From the NCBI RefSeq assembly GCF_040372165.1, contig NZ_BAABWG010000001.1, positions 1,173,357 through 1,237,356 of the forward strand: DNA of 64,000 nt, written 5' to 3'. The number at the start of each line of letters is the position of its first letter. Position 1 is the stretch's first letter. Of this stretch, positions 25,448 through 33,919 are shown in pieces. Below the pieces are notes generated by a model. It did not search any database, was not told where the DNA came from, and was given only the letters and a program-made list of their open reading frames with translations. This DNA is from Hydrogenophaga sp040372165. GTDB lineage: Bacteria > Pseudomonadota > Gammaproteobacteria > Burkholderiales > Burkholderiaceae_C. Made by a program: the position numbers and the translations under genes.

Positions 25448-28400
25448 ATGGACCTGCCAAAACTCAGCCCGGGCAAGCGCTTTGCCCTCCCCAAGCCCTT
25501 TGGCGCGGCAGACGCGCTGCTGCTCTCCCAGCTGACCCAGCGTGACAAGGCACAGGGGAGGCTTGTCGCGATTGTCACGGCAGACGCCGCGGATGCCCAG
25601 CGGCTGATCGACGAGCTGGCCTTCTTTGCTCCCGACCTGCGCTGCGCCCTTTTTCCGGATTGGGAGACCCTGCCCTATGACACCTTTTCGCCGCACCAGG
25701 ACCTGATCAGCGAGCGACTGGCAACGTTGTGGCGCATCCATAGCCGCAGCCATGGTGGGGATGACGTGGCAGACGTGGTGCTGGTACCTGCCACCACTGC
25801 CCTGTACCGACTGGCACCCCCGGCGTTCCTGGCGGGCTACACCTTCCACTTCAAGGTCAAACAGCAGCTCGACGAAGCCAAACTCAAGTCGCAGTTGACA
25901 CTGGCAGGCTACAACCATGTCTCGCAAGTGGTGAGCCCGGGCGAATACGCGGTTCGGGGTGGACTGATCGACCTGTTCCCCATGGGCAGCGTCGTACCCT
26001 ACCGCGTGGACTTGTTCGACGACGAGATCGACAGCATCCGCACCTTTGACCCGGACACCCAGCGCAGCCTCTACCCGGTGGAAGAGGTGCGCTTGCTGCC
26101 CGGCCGCGAGTTCCCCATGGACGACGATGCCCGCGCGCGGTTTCGCAGCCGATGGAGGGAGCTGCTCGAAGGCGACCCCACCAAGAGCCGCATCTACAAG
26201 GACATGGGCAACGGCGTTGCCACGGCAGGCATCGAGTACTACCTCCCTCTGTTCTTCGACGAGACGGCAACCGTCTTCGACTATTTGGGCGACGATGCCA
26301 CCGTGGTGCTGCACGGCGACCTGGAGCAGGCGTTTCAGGGCTTCTGGCAAGACACCCAGGATCGCTACCGCCTGGTCCGTGGCGATCCGGACCGCCCGGC
26401 ACTGCCGCCCGAGGCACTGTTTCTGAGTGCGGAGCAGTTCTTTGCCCTGGGCAAGCCCCACGCGCAACTCGCGCTACGCAGTGACACGCAAGATGTGGCC
26501 GACAACGCCTTCGCGCAGGCGCTCCCGGACATCGGTGTCAGCCGCGGTGCGGAGGATCCCCTGGCCCGGCTGGAGGCGCACCTGGCACAAAGCCCGAACC
26601 GTGCGCTGATCCTGGCCGAGAGCGACGGGCGCCGGGAAAGCCTGCTGGACTTCCTGGGCGCAAGCGGCTTGCGTCCACCGGCTTTCGACAGTCTCGAGGA
26701 GTTTGAACAAAGCCCGGAGAAGCTGGGCATTGCCACTGCGGCACTCGCCCAGGGCTTTGTCTGGCCCGCGCAAGGCTTGGAGTTCATCACCGAAACCGAG
26801 CTGTTTGCCGCCGGACCGACAACGCGCCGGCGACGCAAGCAGGAGCAAGTCAGTGACGTTGATGCGCTGATCAAAGATCTCTCGGAGCTCAATGTGGGCG
26901 ATCCGGTGGTGCATGCGGCGCACGGGATTGGGCGATACCGCGGCCTGATCAACATGGACATGGGGGAGACCAATCCCGACGGCAGCCCTGCTCTTCAGGA
27001 GTTTCTGCATCTGGAGTATGCCCAGGATGCCGTGCTGTACGTGCCGGTCAGCCAGTTGCACCTGATCGGGCGCTATACCGGTGTCAGTGCGGACGAAGCG
27101 CCTTTGCACAAACTGGGCAGCGGCCAGTGGGAAAAGGCCAAACGCAAAGCGGCGGAGCAGGTGCGGGATGCCGCGGCGGAATTGCTCAACATCTATGCCC
27201 GCCGCGCGGCCCGTGAAGGGCACGCGTTCCGGTTCTCCGCTCAGGACTACGAAGTTTTCTCCAACGACTTCGGCTTTGACGAAACAGCCGACCAGCGCGC
27301 GGCCATCCATGCCGTGATCCAGGACATGATCAGCCCGCAGCCCATGGACCGGCTGGTATGTGGCGACGTGGGCTTTGGCAAGACCGAAGTGGCACTGCGC
27401 GCGGCGTTTGTCGCGGTCACAGGCGGCAAGCAAGTGGCTTTTCTCGCGCCAACCACCCTGCTCGCAGAACAGCATTTCCAGACCCTGACCGACCGCTTCG
27501 CCAAATGGCCGGTCAAGGTGGCAGAAATGAGCCGTTTCCGCTCGCAAAAGGAAATCACAGCGGCGGCCAAGGGACTGGCGGACGGCACCATCGACATCGT
27601 GGTGGGAACGCACAAACTGCTGTCCAACAAGGTCGACTTCAAGAACCTGGGCCTGCTCATCATCGACGAGGAGCACCGGTTCGGCGTACGCCACAAAGAG
27701 GCGATGAAGCAGATGCGTGCCGAGGTGGATGTGCTCACCCTGACCGCCACTCCGATTCCGCGCACCATGGGCATGGCACTTGAAGGTCTTCGGGACCTGT
27801 CCGTCATTGCGACTGCGCCACAGCGCCGACTGGCGATCAAGACCTTTGTCCGCAACGAAGGCCAGGGCGTGATTCGTGAAGCAGTGCTGCGCGAACTCAA
27901 GCGCGGCGGGCAGGCCTACTTCCTGCACAACGAAGTCGAGACAATCGAGAACCGAAAACAGCAGCTGGAAGAGTACCTGCCTGAGGCGCGCATCGCGATC
28001 GCACACGGCCAGATGCCGGAACGCGAACTTGAACGTGTCATGCGGGACTTTGTGGCCCAGCGATACAACATACTGCTGTGCTCGACCATCATCGAAACGG
28101 GCATTGACGTGCCCACCGCCAACACCATTGTCATCAGCCGGGCCGACCGATTCGGCCTTGCCCAGTTGCATCAGCTGCGTGGCCGTGTGGGGCGCAGTCA
28201 CCATCAGGCATATGCCTACTTGCTGGTGCCGGAAATCGAATCGCTGACCAAGCAGGCTGCGCAGCGACTGGAAGCCATTCAGGCCATGGAAGAGCTGGGC
28301 AGTGGCTTCTACCTGGCCATGCACGACCTCGAAATCCGGGGAGCCGGAGAGGTGCTGGGTGACAACCAGAGCGGCAACATGATGGAGATCGGCTTTCAGC

Positions 28401-28924
28401 TCTACAACGAGATGCTGGCCGAAGCGGTTCGCTCGCTCAAGGCAGGCAAGGAGCCGGACCTGCTCTCGCCCATGTCTGCCACCACAGACATCAACCTCCA
28501 TTCCCCGGCACTCCTGCCCAACGACTACTGCGGCGATGTGCACCTGCGCCTTTCCTTCTACAAGAAGCTGGCCACCGCGAAGTCGACCGACCAGATCGAC
28601 ACGCTGCTAGAAGAGATCGTGGACCGGTTCGGCAAGCTGCCTGCCCAGACACAGACCCTGATTGACGTGCACCGTCTGCGTTGCATCAGCGAGCCCTACG
28701 GCGTGATCAAGATCGATGCCGCGCCGGGTGTCATCAACATCACGTTCAAACCCAACCCGCCGGTGGAGCCGATGAAGATCATCGAGCTCATCCAGAAGAA
28801 CCGCCACATCAAGCTGGCCGGAAACGAAAAGCTGCGGATTGAGAGAGAGCTGCCGGAGGTGAAGGATCGGGTCAAACTCGTGAGGGATGTGCTGCGTTCG
28901 CTGGGACAGCCCGGCCGGGCATAG
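25448..28924 (+). CDS. mfd: Transcription-repair coupling factor Mfd
   Basis: ATP-dependent translocase that removes RNA polymerase stalled at DNA lesions and recruits UvrA. The 1158-residue protein has an N-terminal UvrB-like module (1-350). An RNA-polymerase-interacting CarD-like region begins about 480 (LNVGDPVVHAAHGIGRYRGL). The RecG-like motor has Walker A GDVGFGKTE near 639, the DEEH box IIDEEHRFGVRHK near 739, and GIDVPTANTI. A C-terminal TRCF domain follows. Length and order match the family, and nothing is missing. A long antisense frame over it has no support. Confidence 0.97.
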   Translation: MDLPKLSPGKRFALPKPFGAADALLLSQLTQRDKAQGRLVAIVTADAADAQRLIDELAFFAPDLRCALFPDWETLPYDTFSPHQDLISERLATLWRIHSRSHGGDDVADVVLVPATTALYRLAPPAFLAGYTFHFKVKQQLDEAKLKSQLTLAGYNHVSQVVSPGEYAVRGGLIDLFPMGSVVPYRVDLFDDEIDSIRTFDPDTQRSLYPVEEVRLLPGREFPMDDDARARFRSRWRELLEGDPTKSRIYKDMGNGVATAGIEYYLPLFFDETATVFDYLGDDATVVLHGDLEQAFQGFWQDTQDRYRLVRGDPDRPALPPEALFLSAEQFFALGKPHAQLALRSDTQDVADNAFAQALPDIGVSRGAEDPLARLEAHLAQSPNRALILAESDGRRESLLDFLGASGLRPPAFDSLEEFEQSPEKLGIATAALAQGFVWPAQGLEFITETELFAAGPTTRRRRKQEQVSDVDALIKDLSELNVGDPVVHAAHGIGRYRGLINMDMGETNPDGSPALQEFLHLEYAQDAVLYVPVSQLHLIGRYTGVSADEAPLHKLGSGQWEKAKRKAAEQVRDAAAELLNIYARRAAREGHAFRFSAQDYEVFSNDFGFDETADQRAAIHAVIQDMISPQPMDRLVCGDVGFGKTEVALRAAFVAVTGGKQVAFLAPTTLLAEQHFQTLTDRFAKWPVKVAEMSRFRSQKEITAAAKGLADGTIDIVVGTHKLLSNKVDFKNLGLLIIDEEHRFGVRHKEAMKQMRAEVDVLTLTATPIPRTMGMALEGLRDLSVIATAPQRRLAIKTFVRNEGQGVIREAVLRELKRGGQAYFLHNEVETIENRKQQLEEYLPEARIAIAHGQMPERELERVMRDFVAQRYNILLCSTIIETGIDVPTANTIVISRADRFGLAQLHQLRGRVGRSHHQAYAYLLVPEIESLTKQAAQRLEAIQAMEELGSGFYLAMHDLEIRGAGEVLGDNQSGNMMEIGFQLYNEMLAEAVRSLKAGKEPDLLSPMSATTDINLHSPALLPNDYCGDVHLRLSFYKKLATAKSTDQIDTLLEEIVDRFGKLPAQTQTLIDVHRLRCISEPYGVIKIDAAPGVINITFKPNPPVEPMKIIELIQKNRHIKLAGNEKLRIERELPEVKDRVKLVRDVLRSLGQPGRA

Positions 28925-28935
28925 GGTGCTGCAGC

Positions 28936-28954
28936 TTTACAAAGCGTTTACAAA
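28936..28954 (+). promoter_or_regulatory. 11-bp-spaced direct repeat upstream of DUF4405 gene
   Basis: TTTACAAA occurs at 28936-28943 and again at 28947-28954, so the repeat period is 11 bp, one helical turn. Direct repeats with this spacing are the usual target shape for OmpR/PhoB-family regulators. It lies 73 bases before the ATG of the membrane protein at 29027, straight after mfd. A short hairpin CCGGCT/AGCCGG follows at 28956-28967. Confidence 0.45.
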
Positions 28955-29026
28955 CCGGCTCAGCCGGGTTAACACCGGGACCGGACACTCCGTGCAGCGA
29001 CCACATGATCTCGAGAGGAAAAAAAC

Positions 29027-29539
29027 ATGAACATGAATCTCAACGCACAACGTCCCTGGGTCACGCCTTTGGTGATTGGCTCCTTCCTGCTCTCTGCCGT
29101 GACCGGCGTCCTGATGTTCTTCCACCTGGACACGGGGCTGAACAAAGCCGCCCACGAGTGGCTGGGCTGGGCCATGGTCATCGGCGTTGTGTTGCACGTA
29201 CTGCTCAACTTCCCGGCCTTCAAGCGTTATTTCACCCAGACCACCGCACGCGTGGTCATGGGCGTTTTCGCCATTGTGCTGGCGCTGAGCTTTTTCTCGC
29301 TGGGCAGCGAAGGTGGTGGAGACCCAGGCTGGGCCGGGCCGATTCGTGCCATGGCTGATGCACCGGTCCCTGCCCTGGCCCAGGTGGCCGGCGTGAGCAC
29401 AGAGGACATGCGCGAGCGTCTGGAGGCTGCAGGCCTGCATGTGGTCAGCGATGAGCAGACCGTGGCCGAACTGGCAGGCCCGGACCTGCGTGCGCAGATC
29501 AACGCGCTGACGCAGGCCTTGGGAAAAGCACCTCACTGA
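29027..29539 (+). CDS. DUF4405 membrane protein (cytochrome b-like)
   Basis: 170-residue protein with three predicted membrane helices (about 12-30, 42-62 and 74-92). The N-terminal half resembles DUF4405/cytochrome b561-like proteins: PWVTPLVIGSFLLSAVTGV, then HEWLGWAMVIGVVLHVLLN with two His that could bind haem. The C-terminal third is soluble and helical (AGVSTEDMRERLEAAGLHV). A GAGAGGAAA ribosome-binding site precedes the start. It stands alone after mfd. Function unknown; electron transfer is an inference from the His placement. Confidence 0.8.
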   Translation: MNMNLNAQRPWVTPLVIGSFLLSAVTGVLMFFHLDTGLNKAAHEWLGWAMVIGVVLHVLLNFPAFKRYFTQTTARVVMGVFAIVLALSFFSLGSEGGGDPGWAGPIRAMADAPVPALAQVAGVSTEDMRERLEAAGLHVVSDEQTVAELAGPDLRAQINALTQALGKAPH

Positions 29540-29587
29540 ACGTCAGCGGCCGATGAGCACCTTTCGGGCAGCCAGCCCGAGGCATGC

Positions 29588-30205
29588 TCAGGCGTTCGCC
29601 GTCCGTGCGCTTGTCGGCTGCAGCTGACGCGCGTCTTTTTCCGCCACTCGTTCAACTTCCTGAAGCCATCGGGCACGCTGCTCCTGCGTACTGCTGTGGA
29701 CCGGCCCGATGCGCGTGAAGCCCACCGGTTTGAAACCACAGAACTTCAGGGTGCTGCGCACCAGCTGATTTTGCGTAGGGTTGCCCTGAAACAGGCGCAG
29801 GTACCAGCCCGGTGAGTCTGAGGTCATCACCACCCGAGCGCTGCGTCCGGCCAGCAAACCTTCAGGCATTCCTTTCTCTGTGTAGCGGTACGCCCAGCCC
29901 TTCTCCAGAGTGCGATCGAAGAATCCCTTGAGCAGGGCAGGCACAGAGCCCCACCACAGCGGCGTCACGATCACCACATGGTCTGCCGCTTCAATGGCTG
30001 CCTGCGCCATCTGCAGGTCGGGCTCCAGCGCCTGCCGGTCGTCATAACCCACACGAAGAATGGGGTCGAACTGCATGTCGCGCAGGGCGAGCGTTCGCAC
30101 CGTGACCCCTCCTCTTTCACTTGCGCCTTGTGCGTAGGAATGGGCCAATGCGGCACACAGCGAAGTGGCCTGAGGGTGCGCGTCGATCAACAGAATTCGG
30201 GACAT
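29588..30205 (-). CDS. NAD(P)H-dependent quinone/flavin oxidoreductase (flavodoxin_2 fold)
   Basis: 205-residue soluble protein of the flavodoxin-like NAD(P)H oxidoreductase family (MdaB/KefF/NQO1 type). Features: MSRILLIDAHPQATSLC at the N-terminus, the flavin-contacting VIVTPLWWGSVPALLKGFFDR at about 96-116 (read in two parts: VIVTPLWWGSV and PALLKGFFDR), and LKFCGFKPVGFTRIGPVHSS. Members usually reduce quinones or azo compounds. It is divergent from a TetR regulator with a palindromic operator between them, which suggests induction by a small molecule such as a quinone. Confidence 0.87.
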   Translation of the reverse strand: MSRILLIDAHPQATSLCAALAHSYAQGASERGGVTVRTLALRDMQFDPILRVGYDDRQALEPDLQMAQAAIEAADHVVIVTPLWWGSVPALLKGFFDRTLEKGWAYRYTEKGMPEGLLAGRSARVVMTSDSPGWYLRLFQGNPTQNQLVRSTLKFCGFKPVGFTRIGPVHSSTQEQRARWLQEVERVAEKDARQLQPTSARTANA

Positions 30206-30315
30206 GAGTGTTTCCTTGATAGGTGGTCGATTGGTTGGCGTGGTTCGGGTACCGCTTGAGCGACCTGCGGGACATCCATACCCGCGATCTAATTTCTTAT
30301 CGCCTTAGCGGCTTA

Positions 30316-30334
30316 ATCTTTACATCGTAAAGAT
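30316..30334. promoter_or_regulatory. Palindromic operator for the TetR regulator
   Basis: Perfect inverted repeat ATCTTTAC-ATC-GTAAAGAT: 8-bp arms at 30316-30323 and 30327-30334 with a 3-base spacer. It lies in the divergent gap between the oxidoreductase (starts 30205) and the TetR gene (starts 30366), where a TetR dimer would control both. Size and symmetry fit a TetR site. Confidence 0.75.
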
Positions 30335-30365
30335 ATGGCTTGAAGTGTGGAATAGAATCTTTTCC

Positions 30366-30992
30366 ATGTCAAGATCAGATGGCGATTCAGCCCATTCCAA
30401 GAAGAACTACCACCATGGAAATCTCCGTGAGGCCTTGCTGGACGCGGGTTTACGCCTCCTGTCGGACAGCCCGCCGGCGACCATCAGCTTGCGTCAATTG
30501 GCCAGGGAAGCCGCCGTCAGTCACGCAGCGCCCTACCATTACTTTGAAGACAAGCAGGACCTCATTCACGCGCTGGGCGTCGAGGCCATGCGCCGTTTTG
30601 TTCAGGCACAAAAGGACGCCGCTCGGCCTGACCTCGCCCCGGCCGAACGCCTCCTCGCCATGGGTCTGGCCTACATTCACTATGCGTCCAGCCATCCCCA
30701 CGCGTTCAGCCTGATCTTCGACCCCGCCTACTGCGAACCGGGCAACCCGTCAGAAGACATGGCCCCATTGATTGCAGAGAACGAAGCCCTGCTGGGTCAA
30801 TGCACTTCCGATGCTCAGGCCGCTGGCGTCCTGCCCCCTGATGCGGATGGCTCCGCCGCAGCCGCCATGTGGGCCGCCGTCCACGGCCTTGCCCAGCTCG
30901 TCACCGCAGGCCATATGCCCGTGTCGGTGGCAGAGCCCGCCATGCGCTCATTGCTGCGCATGCCGCCAGCGCAAAAGCGCGGCAAGAGATAA
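30366..30992 (+). CDS. TetR/AcrR family regulator with WHG domain
   Basis: 208-residue transcription factor. The N-terminal HTH is at about 12-58 (GNLREALLDAGLRLL, then ISLRQLAREAAVSHAAPYHYF). The C-terminal ligand domain ends with MWAAVHGLAQLVTAG, the WHG-type signature. The ATG at 30366 is used; a GTG at 30345 would add seven residues. It probably represses itself and the divergent quinone reductase through the palindrome at 30316-30334. Ligand unknown. serB begins 9 bases after its stop. Confidence 0.88.
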   Translation: MSRSDGDSAHSKKNYHHGNLREALLDAGLRLLSDSPPATISLRQLAREAAVSHAAPYHYFEDKQDLIHALGVEAMRRFVQAQKDAARPDLAPAERLLAMGLAYIHYASSHPHAFSLIFDPAYCEPGNPSEDMAPLIAENEALLGQCTSDAQAAGVLPPDADGSAAAAMWAAVHGLAQLVTAGHMPVSVAEPAMRSLLRMPPAQKRGKR

Positions 30993-31000
30993 TCGAGCTC

Positions 31001-31729
31001 ATGACTGAAAACACCACTGAATTCGCACCAGGGCTGATGGTTCGCGGTGCGACCCCTCCGCTGCGCCTGTCTGAGTTCAAGCTCATTGCCTTCGACATGG
31101 ACTCCACCCTGATCAACATCGAGTGCGTGGACGAGATCGCAGATGCAGTGGGGCGCAAGGACGAGGTGGCAGCGATCACGGAAGCCGCCATGCGTGGCGA
31201 GATCACGGACTTCAAAGACAGCTTGCGCCGCCGCGTGGCATTGCTCAAGGGCGTGACGGTGGCTGACATGGAGCGAGTGCTCGCCGAACGCCTGCGCCTG
31301 AACCCGGGTGCCGATTCCCTGGTCAAGGCCTGCAAGGCCGCAGGCATGAAAGTCCTGCTTGTCTCCGGTGGTTTCACCTTCTTTGCCCACCGCGTCCGGG
31401 ATATGCTGGACATCGATTTCACCCGCTCGAACGTGCTGGAGCTGGAAGACGGCGCCAACTGCGGACAGCTCACCGGCCGCCTGGTGACACAGAGCTGGGG
31501 AGACATCTGTGACGGCGCCGAGAAGCGCCGTACTTTGCTGGAAGTGGCCTCGCTGATGAATATCGAGCCATCTCAGTGCATCGCCATGGGCGACGGCGCC
31601 AATGATCTGCCCATGATGGGCGCGGCAGGCCTGTCAGTGGCCTACCACGCCAAGCCCAAAGTCCGAGAGCAAGCCATGGTGGCCATCAATGAAGGCGGAC
31701 TGGACCGCCTGCTGGAATTGTTTGCCTGA
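31001..31729 (+). CDS. serB: Phosphoserine phosphatase
   Basis: Last enzyme of serine synthesis, a HAD-family phosphatase. The 242-residue protein has the nucleophile motif FDMDSTLI (D32 nucleophile, D34 acid), VLLVSGGFTFFAHRV with the motif-II Ser, and AMGDGANDLPMMGAAG with the motif-III/IV acids. Length fits the short SerB form without an N-terminal ACT region. The ATG at 31001, preceded by AAGAGATAATCGAGCTC, is favoured over the longer frame overlapping the TetR gene. Confidence 0.93.
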   Translation: MTENTTEFAPGLMVRGATPPLRLSEFKLIAFDMDSTLINIECVDEIADAVGRKDEVAAITEAAMRGEITDFKDSLRRRVALLKGVTVADMERVLAERLRLNPGADSLVKACKAAGMKVLLVSGGFTFFAHRVRDMLDIDFTRSNVLELEDGANCGQLTGRLVTQSWGDICDGAEKRRTLLEVASLMNIEPSQCIAMGDGANDLPMMGAAGLSVAYHAKPKVREQAMVAINEGGLDRLLELFA

Positions 31730-31739
31730 GCGCAACCAA

Positions 31740-32045
31740 TCAGGCTGGCTCAATACTGAAGCCGCCTTCATCGAGGTGACGATGGGGGCCGAATACGGCC
31801 TCCATGGCAGCCGCTTCTGCCGCCTGCCAGTGCTCGAACACGGTTCGCTCATCCACGCTGAGAAGCTCCATGTCAGGCTGTTCACCATAGATGCCCGCCA
31901 GGCGCTGGTAGGCCTGATAGACGGGCAACACCATTTCAGGGCTGCCAAGAGCAGCGTCCAGGGTTTGACGAAACAGACGTTCTGCGGCCTGCTGCTGCGC
32001 AGCAGTTGCCCCTTCTGGGGTGTACAGTCGAACGGAATAGCTCAC
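31740..32045 (-). CDS. Conserved small protein of unknown function
   Basis: 101-residue acidic, Ala/Glu-rich protein without recognised domain or signal peptide. It begins MSYSVRLYTPEGATAAQQQA and ends HRHLDEGGFSIEPA. The reading frame extends further upstream, but the coding-like composition begins at the GTG at 32045. No ATG fits, and a GGAG lies 9 bases before it. It converges with serB (10-base gap) and is divergent from the RNase D-like gene. A helical, soluble protein is likely; function cannot be assigned. Confidence 0.6.
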   Translation of the reverse strand: MSYSVRLYTPEGATAAQQQAAERLFRQTLDAALGSPEMVLPVYQAYQRLAGIYGEQPDMELLSVDERTVFEHWQAAEAAAMEAVFGPHRHLDEGGFSIEPA

Positions 32046-32130
32046 AACGAAACGGCTCCATTGGCACGGAGGTGACCCGCTGTCACCCGCAGACCTATTG
32101 TGCCAAGGCTTTGACCATTCCACTGCCACC

Positions 32131-32739
32131 ATGCAACGCCCCACTCCGGCCAGACCCATTCCTGACAAAGACGCGATCAATGCCCTGCCAGCATTTGCCC
32201 GGTTGAACCTGAAGCAAATCACGGTGGTGACTGAAGTGAATGCTGCACGAGAAGCTGCAGCCGCATTGCGCGACCACCAGGCATGGGGTTTTGATACGGA
32301 GAGCAAACCCACGTTTCGCAAGGATGAAGTCTCCGACGGTCCGCATGTGCTGCAACTGGCCACGCGCGATCACGCCTGGGTGATTCTCTTGCATGACACC
32401 GCCTGCCGTGACGTGGCCTGTGAGCTACTGGCTGCGCCTGCCCATGTCAAAGCGGGCTTCGGTCTGGGAGATGACAAGCGCCGCATTGAGTCCAAGCTGG
32501 GGGTGACGCCCGCCAACGTGCTGGAACTCAATACGGTATTCCACGACCGGGGCTACCGCAAAGACATGGGCGTCAAAGCCGCCGTTGCAGTGCTGTTTGA
32601 TCAGCGTTTCATGAAGAGCAAGAAGGCCGCCACCTCCAACTGGGCGGCGCCACGTTTGACGGAGTCGCAAGTGCTGTACGCGGCCAACGATGCCTGGGCG
32701 GCCATCGAAGTATTTCACGCCTTGCGGGCGTTGGACTGA
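32131..32739 (+). CDS. 3'-5' exonuclease, RNase D-like (DEDD)
   Basis: 202-residue protein consisting only of a DEDD exonuclease domain. The first acidic motif is WGFDTESKPTF (D55, E57), the second lies around AGFGLGDDKRRI, and the third (YAANDAWAAIEVF) gives the last Asp, with Tyr of the DEDDy type. It lacks the HRDC domains of RNase D, so it is a stand-alone exonuclease that may act on RNA or DNA ends. The ATG at 32131 is preferred over a TTG at 32098. Its end overlaps the converging DUF3820 gene by 25 bases. Confidence 0.85.
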   Translation: MQRPTPARPIPDKDAINALPAFARLNLKQITVVTEVNAAREAAAALRDHQAWGFDTESKPTFRKDEVSDGPHVLQLATRDHAWVILLHDTACRDVACELLAAPAHVKAGFGLGDDKRRIESKLGVTPANVLELNTVFHDRGYRKDMGVKAAVAVLFDQRFMKSKKAATSNWAAPRLTESQVLYAANDAWAAIEVFHALRALD

Positions 32740-32984
32740 GCCGATGTTCCGCCCGCCTCTGACGGTTTTCCTGCAGCCTCCCGCAACGGTGCAAGCAACT
32801 CGCTCAAACCGTTGTGATCGATTTCCTGCATCAGCTGCAGCAAGCGACCGATATCGCCCTTGGGAAAGCCCTCACGCGCAAACCAGTTGAGGTAGTTCCC
32901 AGGCAGATCGGCGATGAAGCGGCCCTTGTATTTGCCGTATGGCATGGGCGTGTTCAGCAATCGTTGCAGGTCTTCGGGTTTCAT
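32715..32984 (-). CDS. DUF3820 family protein
   Basis: 89-residue protein with the DUF3820 core MPYGKYKGRFIADLPGNYL followed by WFAREGFPKGDIGRLLQLM and a Pro/Ser/Ala-rich tail. The family is sometimes labelled a putative quorum-sensing-regulated virulence factor, but no mechanism is established. It is 18 bases downstream of the alpha/beta hydrolase at 33003 and likely shares its transcript. Its last 25 bases overlap the 3' end of the exonuclease gene on the other strand. Confidence 0.85.
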   Translation of the reverse strand: MKPEDLQRLLNTPMPYGKYKGRFIADLPGNYLNWFAREGFPKGDIGRLLQLMQEIDHNGLSELLAPLREAAGKPSEAGGTSAQSNARKA

Positions 32985-33002
32985 TGCACCGTCATCGCTC
33001 CT

Positions 33003-33851
33003 TCAAGCCACGGTCCCGTGGTCCAGCCACTGTCGCACGGTGGCGTTGAACTCGTCCCTAGCCTGCATCATGATCCAGTGACCAGTGGCAAATCCCTTGG
33101 CGCCGCAGCCCGGCAGTTTCTGGAGCGATTCGATCCACTCTGGAGAATGGAACAAAAAGGGCTTGCGCTGGCCATACAGATACAGCATGGGCATCTTGTG
33201 TCCCAACACCTTCTCTGCACGCGTCATCCCTTTGACGCCACCAGCCACGCCGAACCAAACCACCGCATAGGGGTAGTTCATCTGCCAGCCAAGCTGTTCC
33301 GGTTTGCCATACCAGCGCGCCCAACGGGCTGTGCCTCGCGTCATGGCGTTGGCCAGTCCTGGCAAAAGCCCACCCAGCTTCCAGGCGATGGCCAGCCACA
33401 ACTGGTAACCCACCAGGCCCATTTTCTGGGTCAACGAGAGCGATGCCAGAAACGCTTTTGACGACGCGTCGCCAATGTCCACTCCCACCACTCGCGCCAC
33501 CTTGTCGCTGTGCTTGGCGGCGAACTCGTAGCCATAGAAGCATCCCCAGTCGTGCACCAGGAGACTCACCTTCTCGCCCGGGCTGAGCTCTTCGGCGACT
33601 TGTGCAATCAAAGCGGTGATGTCCTTGACCGAAGTCGCCTTGGGCGGGCGACTCAGGTCATACCCTGGCAAGTCAAAGCGTACGCAGCGATATGCATCGG
33701 ACAGAGCAGGCACCACACCATCCCAAAGCCGGTGCGAATCAGGCCAGCCATGGAGCATGATGAGCACCGGGCCCTGTCCTTCGATGTGGACATCGGCGCC
33801 CCCGATGGAGCGGACTTCAGAATGGACGACGTTGGTATTCATATCGGGCAT
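33003..33851 (-). CDS. Alpha/beta hydrolase, epoxide hydrolase/dehalogenase type
   Basis: 282-residue alpha/beta-hydrolase. The oxyanion segment is MLHGWPDSHRLWDG and the nucleophile elbow is LLVHDWGCFYGYEFA. Here Asp takes the nucleophile place, as in epoxide hydrolases and haloalkane dehalogenases. A late GHWIMMQ supplies the catalytic His. Substrate cannot be read from sequence. A start at M4 (MNTNVVHSE) is an alternative. Probably in an operon with the DUF3820 gene. Confidence 0.85.
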   Translation of the reverse strand: MPDMNTNVVHSEVRSIGGADVHIEGQGPVLIMLHGWPDSHRLWDGVVPALSDAYRCVRFDLPGYDLSRPPKATSVKDITALIAQVAEELSPGEKVSLLVHDWGCFYGYEFAAKHSDKVARVVGVDIGDASSKAFLASLSLTQKMGLVGYQLWLAIAWKLGGLLPGLANAMTRGTARWARWYGKPEQLGWQMNYPYAVVWFGVAGGVKGMTRAEKVLGHKMPMLYLYGQRKPFLFHSPEWIESLQKLPGCGAKGFATGHWIMMQARDEFNATVRQWLDHGTVA

Positions 33852-33919
33852 TCTGGCACGCAGGCGTTTTCCGCCGCTGTCTCACATCCGACTGCCGCGT
33901 GGCAGATGAACCTGCCGCC

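Noticed and set aside
26474..28543. 689-codon open frame on the minus strand
   Set aside because: It lies wholly antisense to mfd, shows no domain and is explained by GC-rich third positions of mfd.
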